From the NCBI GenBank assembly GCA_018971455.1, contig JAGXAV010000130.1, positions 1 through 6,388 of the forward strand: a DNA stretch of 6,388 nt. The letters run 5' to 3'. The translations under genes and the position numbers were made by a program. The DNA comes from Rhodospirillales bacterium. GTDB lineage: Bacteria > Pseudomonadota > Alphaproteobacteria > Acetobacterales > Acetobacteraceae. Positions 1 to 6,388 of this stretch are shown piece by piece. Under the pieces are notes generated by a model, which had not been told where the DNA came from, made no database searches, and worked only from the letters and a program-made list of their open reading frames with translations. Positions within the stretch are counted from its first letter, which is position 1. Each line of letters starts with the position of its first letter.

Positions 1-720
1 GAGATCGAGCATGACCGTGCCCGCGAGCGCGCCGTCGGCCCAGGCCACCAGCAGCACCCGCTGGCCCAGGGCCACCTCGCTCGCCGATCGCCGCCAGAAC
101 GCGCGTGCCGCCGGCTCGGCCAGTGGCGGCAGAAAGGAAGCCGCCCCGTCAGCCTCGTTGCAGGCAAGCAACACTCCGGCCAGCGCGCGCTCGGCCGAGG
201 CGGCGCCTGCCGCATCGAGGCGTTTGACCACGACGCCGGCGAGCGGCTTGGCGTAGGCAAACTCGATGGAGTGGGAAACGTCGTCGAGCGCGCGGATCGG
301 CCCGTCGCGCAGGTAGCCGCATTTCTCGTAGAAGCGATGGGCGCGATCGAAGCGCGTGTCGGTCCACAGCTTCATCGCCGTCGCGCCGTGCGAGCGGGCA
401 TGTCCCTCGGCCGCCGCGATGAGGGTCTGCGCGAGGCCGCTTCCGCGGGTCTCCGCCGCCGCGTACATCCGGCACAACTCCCACGAGCCATCGCCGAGCG
501 GCTTGGTCGCGACCATGCCGACCACCCGGCCCGCCTGCTCGGCCGCCCATAGCGCGCCGCCCTTGCCCGCATAATAGGTGGCCAACGCCCGCAATTCGGG
601 ATTCTCGCCGTCCAGATCCATCACGCAGCCGGGATACTCCGCCCAGCAGGCGGTGATCAGGGCGATGAAGCCGTCCGCGTCGGCGTCTCGTCCGGCGCGC
701 AGGGGGGCGGGCGCGCTCAC
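1..720 (-). CDS. Two-domain GNAT family N-acetyltransferase (C-terminus off the window)
   Basis: Transfers an acetyl group from acetyl-CoA to an amine; the substrate cannot be told. The frame is open for 240 codons from a GTG at 720-718 to the window edge, so the 3' end is missing. Residues about 5-158 form one complete GNAT domain. Its acetyl-CoA pyrophosphate loop is RGSGLA at 92-97 (R92, G95 and A97 fit the R-x-x-G-x-A pattern), and FYEKCGY at 130-136 is the usual C-terminal motif. After KPL at 158-160 a second GNAT-like domain begins with almost no linker (VVVKRLDA, then SFLPPL near 195-200 and RVLLVAWADG near 221-230). Its acetyl-CoA loop would lie outside the window. The start is chosen because GTG overlaps the TGA of the upstream aminotransferase (GTGA). 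No Shine-Dalgarno is visible, which suits translational coupling. It is the last visible gene of the operon. Family call is firm, function unknown. Confidence 0.88.
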   Translation of the reverse strand, partial: MSAPAPLRAGRDADADGFIALITACWAEYPGCVMDLDGENPELRALATYYAGKGGALWAAEQAGRVVGMVATKPLGDGSWELCRMYAAAETRGSGLAQTLIAAAEGHARSHGATAMKLWTDTRFDRAHRFYEKCGYLRDGPIRALDDVSHSIEFAYAKPLAGVVVKRLDAAGAASAERALAGVLLACNEADGAASFLPPLAEPAARAFWRRSASEVALGQRVLLVAWADGALAGTVMLDL

Positions 721-1919
721 GCCAGCGCGGCGGTGAACCCGGCCATGCGCGCCATCGCCTTCTCCAGGCTCGCCATATCGGTGGCGTAGCTGATGCGCAG
801 ATAGGGGCTCATGCCGAAGGCCGCGCCATGCACCAGCGCGACATGCGCCTCGTCGAGCAGGGCGAGGGCGAAATCCTCATCCGTCTCGATACGCGTGCCC
901 GCCTTGGTGGTGCGGCCGAGACAGCCGGCAATGTTGGGATAGACGTAGAACGCGCCTTCCGGACGATGGCAGGAAACGCCCGGCATGGCGCTCAGCGCAT
1001 CCACCACGAAGTCGCGCCGCGCGCGGTATTGCGCGGCCTGCGCGGCCACCAGCTCCTGCGGCCCGTCCAGCGCCGCCGCCGCCGCGGCCTGGCCGATGCT
1101 CGACACGCCGGCCGTGGCCTGGCCCTGCATGTTGACCATGGCGCGGATCAGCGGCTTCGGCCCGGCGCAGAACCCGATGCGCCAGCCGGTCATGGCATAG
1201 GTCTTGGAAACACCAGTCACCGTCAGGATGCGCTCGCGCAGGTCAGGCGCCACTGCGGCCAGCGTGTCATAGGCGAAATCGCCATAGACCAGGTGTTCGT
1301 ACATGTCGTCGCACATGATCCAGACATGCGGATGGCGGCGCATCACGGCGGCCAGCGCGGCCAGCTCGTCGCGCGACAATGCAGCCCCGGTCGGGTTGTT
1401 CGGCGAGTTCAGCATCAGCCATTTGGTGCGCGGCGTGATCGCCGCCTCGATATCCTCGGGGCGCGGCTTGAAGCCATTGTTCTGCGGGCAGGCGACGAAG
1501 ACCGGCTCGCCGCCGACCAGCCGGCTCATCAGCGGATAGGCGCCCCAGTACGGCGCCGGGATCACCACCTCGTCGCCATCGTCGATGGTCGCCATCATGG
1601 CGTCGAAGATCACCTGCTTGCCGCCATTGGCGACCATGATCTCATCGAGCGCGTATTCCAGCTCGCGATCGCGCCGGAACTTGCGCTGCACCGCCTCCTT
1701 CAAACGCCGCGTGCCATCCTGCGGCGGATATTTCGTCTCGCCGGCCAGCGCGGCCTGGTGGGCGGCCTCGATGGCGTGCGGCGGCGAGGCGAAATCCGGC
1801 TCGCCGATGGTGAGCTGGACGACGTCGATGCCCTGCTCGCGCAGGGTGCGCGCCTTGATGGTCATGGCGACGGTGGCCGCGACCTTCACCCGGTCGAGGC
1901 GGCTGGCGAGGGCCGGCAT
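717..1919 (-). CDS. Class I 1-beta aminotransferase, aspartate/prephenate type (second tandem copy)
   Basis: PLP-dependent cytoplasmic aminotransferase of 400 residues, the normal full length for 1-beta aspartate aminotransferases. The whole fold-type I set is visible: GEPDF at 39-43, GGKQ at 99-102, the ring-stacking W125, N175 in NPTG (175-178), D204 and Y207 in DDMYE, the Schiff-base K239 in [12 protein letters not shown], phosphate-binding R247, and carboxylate-binding R375 in LRISYAT. It aligns without gaps over its full length to the upstream gene, with about 54% identity by hand count. Position 12 is Lys. In published work on 1-beta enzymes, Lys, Arg or Gln at position 12 (Thermus numbering) marks those that also transaminate prephenate to arogenate. 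I infer that this copy could serve the arogenate route to tyrosine/phenylalanine as well as aspartate. The ATG lies 3 bases after the previous stop (TGA CGC ATG), with only a weak AAGGGC as ribosome site, so coupled translation is likely. Exact substrate is uncertain. Confidence 0.95.
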   Translation of the reverse strand: MPALASRLDRVKVAATVAMTIKARTLREQGIDVVQLTIGEPDFASPPHAIEAAHQAALAGETKYPPQDGTRRLKEAVQRKFRRDRELEYALDEIMVANGGKQVIFDAMMATIDDGDEVVIPAPYWGAYPLMSRLVGGEPVFVACPQNNGFKPRPEDIEAAITPRTKWLMLNSPNNPTGAALSRDELAALAAVMRRHPHVWIMCDDMYEHLVYGDFAYDTLAAVAPDLRERILTVTGVSKTYAMTGWRIGFCAGPKPLIRAMVNMQGQATAGVSSIGQAAAAAALDGPQELVAAQAAQYRARRDFVVDALSAMPGVSCHRPEGAFYVYPNIAGCLGRTTKAGTRIETDEDFALALLDEAHVALVHGAAFGMSPYLRISYATDMASLEKAMARMAGFTAALA

Positions 1920-1922
1920 GCG

Positions 1923-4126
<2,204 letters not shown>

Positions 4127-4133
4127 TCGGTCC

Positions 4134-5357
4134 CTACGCGGCCGGCGGCGTGGCCTCGCCGGTCATCGCCACGTCATGCGCCTCCACGCCGAAGCCAACC
4201 AGCAGCGCGATCAGCACCGCGACCGTGCCGGCGACGCCGGCCAGCGCCCAGCTGTAGTTATGGCCCATGCGCTCGCCGATACCGGCCTGCAGTGTGGCGT
4301 TGTAGGAGGCGAGGAAATTGCCGAGCTGATAGACGACGCCCGGGAAGGTGGCACGGATCGCCGGCGGCGAGAGCTCGTTCAGATGCGCCGGAATGACGCC
4401 CCACGCGCCCTGGACGCAGATCTGCATCAGGAAGGCGCCGAGCCCGAGCATGACCGGCGAGTCCGAAAACGCCCAGAGCGGCAGCACCGGCAGCGACAGC
4501 AGCGCCGCCAGCACGATCGTCACCCGCCGCCCGATCACCTGCGACAGCGCGCCGAACGCAATGCCGCCGATGATCGCCCCGGCATTGTAGATCAGCGCGA
4601 TGTTGGTGATGGTGGCGTGCGAGAATTTATGCTGCACGCCGAGGAAGGCGCTGGGATAGAGATCCTGCGTGCCATGGCTGAAGAAGTTGAAGGCCATCAT
4701 CATGACAACGGCGTAGATGGTCAGGCCGAGATGGTTCTTCAGCACCGTGCCGATGCCGGGCTGGCCGCGCCGCTCGGCCGCCCGGGCCCGCCAGTCCGGG
4801 CTCTCCGGCACATTGCGGCGGATATAGAGTACCAGCAGCGCCGGCGCCGCGCCGATCATGAACATGCCGCGCCAGCCGACCAGCGGGTAGAACACGCCGA
4901 ACACGATGGTGGCCAGGAAATAGCCCGACGGGTAGCCCGATTGAAGCAGCCCGGAGACCCAGCCGCGCCACTTCGGCGGAATGGTCTCCATCGTCAGCGA
5001 ACTGCCGATGCCCCACTCGCCGCCCATGGCGATGCCGAACAGGGCACGCAGGATCATGAAGCTGAACAGCGTCGGCGCCAGGCCGGAGGCGAATTCGAGG
5101 GCCGAGAAGCACAGCACGTTGGCCATCAGCAGCGGCCGCCGCCCGAACCGGTCGGCGAGCTGGCCGAAGATAAAGGCGCCGAGCGCCCGCATCGCCAGCG
5201 TCAGCGTGATCGCCACCGTCACCGAGGTGATGCTGACGCCGAAGGTCTTGGAGATATCCTGGAGCACGAAGATCAGGATGAAGAAATCGAACGCATCGAG
5301 CGTCCAGCCCAGATAGGCGGCCACCACCACGCGGCGGGCCTGGGATGTATCGGACAT
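4134..5357 (-). CDS. MFS permease of the SHS family, probable monocarboxylate (lactate/pyruvate):H+ symporter
   Basis: A 407-residue major facilitator with twelve expected membrane segments, acting at the inner membrane. The opening YLGWTLDAFDFFILIFVL (15-32) and the loop IRRNVPESPDW (179-189) are typical of the sialate/lactate:H+ symporter (SHS) family. The MFS loop 2-3 motif GQLADRFGRRPLL is at 65-77. Residues 224-236 (N224, S227, H228, T230, Q231, D232, S236) match the signature Nxx[S/T]Hx[S/T]QDxxxT described for yeast Jen1-type carboxylate permeases, except that Ser replaces the final Thr. I therefore favour uptake of lactate, pyruvate or a similar short acid over sialic acid; no sialate genes are nearby. 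An AGGAGG lies 4 bases before the ATG, the strongest ribosome site in the window. The gene is divergent from the glycosyltransferase, stands alone as a transcription unit, and has no frame damage. Confidence 0.93.
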   Translation of the reverse strand: MSDTSQARRVVVAAYLGWTLDAFDFFILIFVLQDISKTFGVSITSVTVAITLTLAMRALGAFIFGQLADRFGRRPLLMANVLCFSALEFASGLAPTLFSFMILRALFGIAMGGEWGIGSSLTMETIPPKWRGWVSGLLQSGYPSGYFLATIVFGVFYPLVGWRGMFMIGAAPALLVLYIRRNVPESPDWRARAAERRGQPGIGTVLKNHLGLTIYAVVMMMAFNFFSHGTQDLYPSAFLGVQHKFSHATITNIALIYNAGAIIGGIAFGALSQVIGRRVTIVLAALLSLPVLPLWAFSDSPVMLGLGAFLMQICVQGAWGVIPAHLNELSPPAIRATFPGVVYQLGNFLASYNATLQAGIGERMGHNYSWALAGVAGTVAVLIALLVGFGVEAHDVAMTGEATPPAA

Positions 5358-5361
5358 GTCG

Positions 5362-5367
5362 CCTCCT
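5362..5367 (-). promoter_or_regulatory. Strong Shine-Dalgarno of the MFS permease gene
   Basis: A perfect AGGAGG on the minus strand, 4 bases before the ATG at 5357-5355. It fixes the start and suggests efficient translation. Confidence 0.8.
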
Positions 5368-5382
5368 GCCGAAGCGGCCGGC

Positions 5383-5407
5383 TTGCGGACGAGCGGGGCA
5401 GCCGCAA
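5383..5407. repeat. Inverted repeat TTGCGG-N13-CCGCAA in the MFS 5' leader
   Basis: Perfect 6-base arms at 5383-5388 and 5402-5407, about 10-35 bases downstream of the predicted MFS transcription start near 5417 and upstream of the ribosome site. The position would suit an operator for a repressor that blocks elongation, or an RNA stem in the leader. No regulator is encoded in the window. Confidence 0.3.
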
Positions 5408-5423
5408 CCCGCCGGTTCGCGGT

Positions 5424-5452
5424 ATGATTTCAGTGTTGTGACAGTTTGCCAA
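5424..5452 (-). promoter_or_regulatory. Candidate promoter of the MFS permease gene
   Basis: On the minus strand: -35 TTGGCA (5452-5447; 5 of 6 to consensus), 17 bases, then -10 AATCAT (5429-5424; 4 of 6). The spacer is AT-richer than its surroundings. The predicted start near 5417 gives a leader of about 60 bases with a strong Shine-Dalgarno. This is the best match to a sigma-70 promoter in the window. Confidence 0.5.
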
Positions 5453-5474
5453 GACCAGGCGCGATGACTAGGCT
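5446..5474 (+). promoter_or_regulatory. Candidate promoter of the glycosyltransferase gene
   Basis: -35 TTGCCA (5446-5451), 17 bases, then -10 TAGGCT (5469-5474). The -35 box is the complement of the MFS -35 box, offset by one base. Transcription would start near 5481, only about 5 bases before the ATG at 5486, which fits the lack of a ribosome site there. Confidence 0.42.
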
Positions 5475-5485
5475 CCGGGCGTCGT

Positions 5486-6388
5486 ATGCCAGACACCACC
5501 GCCCCCCCCCGCGTCAGCGTGCTGATGACGACCTGGAACGGCGCGGGCTTCATCGCCGAGAGCATCGCCAGCATCCTGGCGCAGGATTTCTCCGATTTCG
5601 AACTCGTCGTGATCGATGACGGATCGACCGACGACACCCCGGCCATCCTGACCGCCATCGCCGATCCGCGCCTGCGCGTCCTGCGCCCGCCGCACAATCT
5701 CGGCATCGCCGGCGCCCGCAATTTCGGCTTTGCCGCCTGCCGCGCGCCCTATGTCGCGGCCCTGGACCATGACGATATCAGCCTGCCCGGGCGCCTCGCC
5801 GCCCAGTTCGCCTATCTGGAGCGCACCCCCGGAATCGTGCTGGTCGGCAGCGACATCAGCATCCGCGAGGGCGGCCGCGAGCGCGCCAGCGGCCATGCCG
5901 GGGGCGCCCCGCCCTCGCTGATGCGCTGGCTGCTGCATATCGACAACCCGCTGACCTATTCCTCGGTCATGCTACGTACATCGGCGGTGCGCGCGCTCGG
6001 CGCGTTCATGCGGGCCGACCGCGCCCCGGCCGATGATTTCGATCTTTATCACCGCCTCCTGCGCGTCGGCGAGATCGCCCGGCTGGAAGAGGTGCTGACG
6101 ATCTACCGCTGGCACGCCACCAACGCGTCCCACGCCCAGGGCGCGGCGCTGGTCGCCATGGCGGTGGACGTGCTGGCCGAAGCCTGCACGCCCTGGTTCG
6201 GTCCCGCCGCCGGCGAGGCGGCGCGGCTGGTGATCTGGCACCTCTCCGAGCGCCACCCGGCGACCGACCGCGCCACGCTCGCCCGGCTCGGCGAGGTTCT
6301 GGAGCGGCTTCTCGCCGGCTTCTGCGCCACCCACCCCATGCCTCCGGCCACGCGCGCGGCCATCGCGCGGGCGGCGGGCCGCGCCTGG
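5486..6388 (+). CDS. Family 2 glycosyltransferase (C-terminus off the window)
   Basis: Transfers a sugar from a nucleotide-sugar donor, probably in making a surface polysaccharide or glycan; donor and acceptor are unknown. The frame is open for 301 codons to the window edge. The GT-A fold shows clearly: VSVLMTTWNGAGFI at 10-23, VVIDDGSTDDT at 41-51 (nucleotide binding), NLGIAGARNFG at 71-81, the metal-binding DxD element LDHDDISLPGRL at 93-104, the likely catalytic acidic segment ADDFDLYHRL at 182-191, and YRWH at 207-210. Residues after about 215 form an alanine-rich, probably helical tail that I cannot assign. There is no Shine-Dalgarno before the ATG. The next in-frame ATG (codon 14) lies inside the first beta strand, so it is not a sensible alternative. 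Codons 6-9 hold a run of nine C. It is divergent from the MFS gene, with no functional link evident. Confidence 0.92.
   Translation, partial: MPDTTAPPRVSVLMTTWNGAGFIAESIASILAQDFSDFELVVIDDGSTDDTPAILTAIADPRLRVLRPPHNLGIAGARNFGFAACRAPYVAALDHDDISLPGRLAAQFAYLERTPGIVLVGSDISIREGGRERASGHAGGAPPSLMRWLLHIDNPLTYSSVMLRTSAVRALGAFMRADRAPADDFDLYHRLLRVGEIARLEEVLTIYRWHATNASHAQGAALVAMAVDVLAEACTPWFGPAAGEAARLVIWHLSERHPATDRATLARLGEVLERLLAGFCATHPMPPATRAAIARAAGRAW
5502..5510 (+). repeat. Run of nine C in codons 6-9 of the glycosyltransferase gene
   Basis: C9 within a proline-coding stretch. Loss of one C would bring a TGA into frame at 5523-5525. Gain of one C would bring a TGA into frame at 5617-5619. Either slip would therefore cut the protein off before the catalytic motifs. 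This resembles a contingency tract, but it may be only a by-product of proline codons in GC-rich DNA. Confidence 0.6.

Noticed and set aside
149..552. Several open frames on both strands over the acetyltransferase
   Set aside because: The only frame with GNAT motifs is the minus-strand one that starts at 720 and runs off the edge; the others are its shadows.
4176..5441. Open frame of 421 codons on the plus strand opposite the MFS gene
   Set aside because: Its composition is extremely rich in His, Arg, Gln and Asp, and it is the complement of membrane-protein codons; not a plausible protein.
4627..5721. Minus-strand open frame of 364 codons across the MFS and glycosyltransferase starts
   Set aside because: It runs out of frame through the MFS gene and antisense to the glycosyltransferase, and would erase the divergent promoter region.

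Overview
The window is compact, very GC-rich chromosomal DNA with strong GC bias at third codon positions. The protein families and this codon use suggest an alphaproteobacterium. Acetobacteraceae or another Rhodospirillales relative is my best guess, but no marker gene is present to settle it. I see no mobile element, tRNA, rRNA or CRISPR array. No stretch longer than about 130 bases lacks a gene.

Layout from left to right. (a) Positions 1-3125 hold a three-gene operon on the minus strand. Transcription starts near 3150 and runs leftward through two tandem class I aminotransferases of exactly 400 residues each, then a GNAT acetyltransferase that runs off the left edge. The spacing is very tight: 3 bases between the two aminotransferases, and a 4-base GTGA overlap into the acetyltransferase. 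(b) Positions 3126-3247 form a divergent control region with two mirror-image promoter candidates around one palindrome. (c) 3248-4126 (plus) is an EamA/DMT-family exporter-like membrane protein. (d) It converges, with a 7-base gap, on a minus-strand MFS permease of the SHS (sialate/lactate:H+ symporter) type at 4134-5357. (e) Positions 5358-5485 are a second divergent control region, in which two promoter candidates appear to share one -35 box. (f) 5486 to the right edge (plus) is the first 301 codons of a family 2 glycosyltransferase.

How the genes might work together: the aminotransferases are 1-beta subclass aspartate/prephenate aminotransferase relatives (about 54% identical by my own gap-free count). 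They differ at position 12, the residue reported to separate prephenate-competent from incompetent enzymes. The operon may therefore encode a specialised pair in aspartate/glutamate exchange and the arogenate route to tyrosine/phenylalanine. The divergent EamA protein could export an amino acid or related metabolite, but only its position suggests this. The MFS permease carries the Jen1-type monocarboxylate signature and probably imports lactate, pyruvate or a similar acid. The glycosyltransferase looks unrelated.

I did not find a clearly new biological system. The most interesting signals are the position-12 split between the tandem enzymes, the two symmetric divergent promoter regions, a nearly leaderless glycosyltransferase start, and a run of nine C at codons 6-9 of that gene whose slippage would truncate it.
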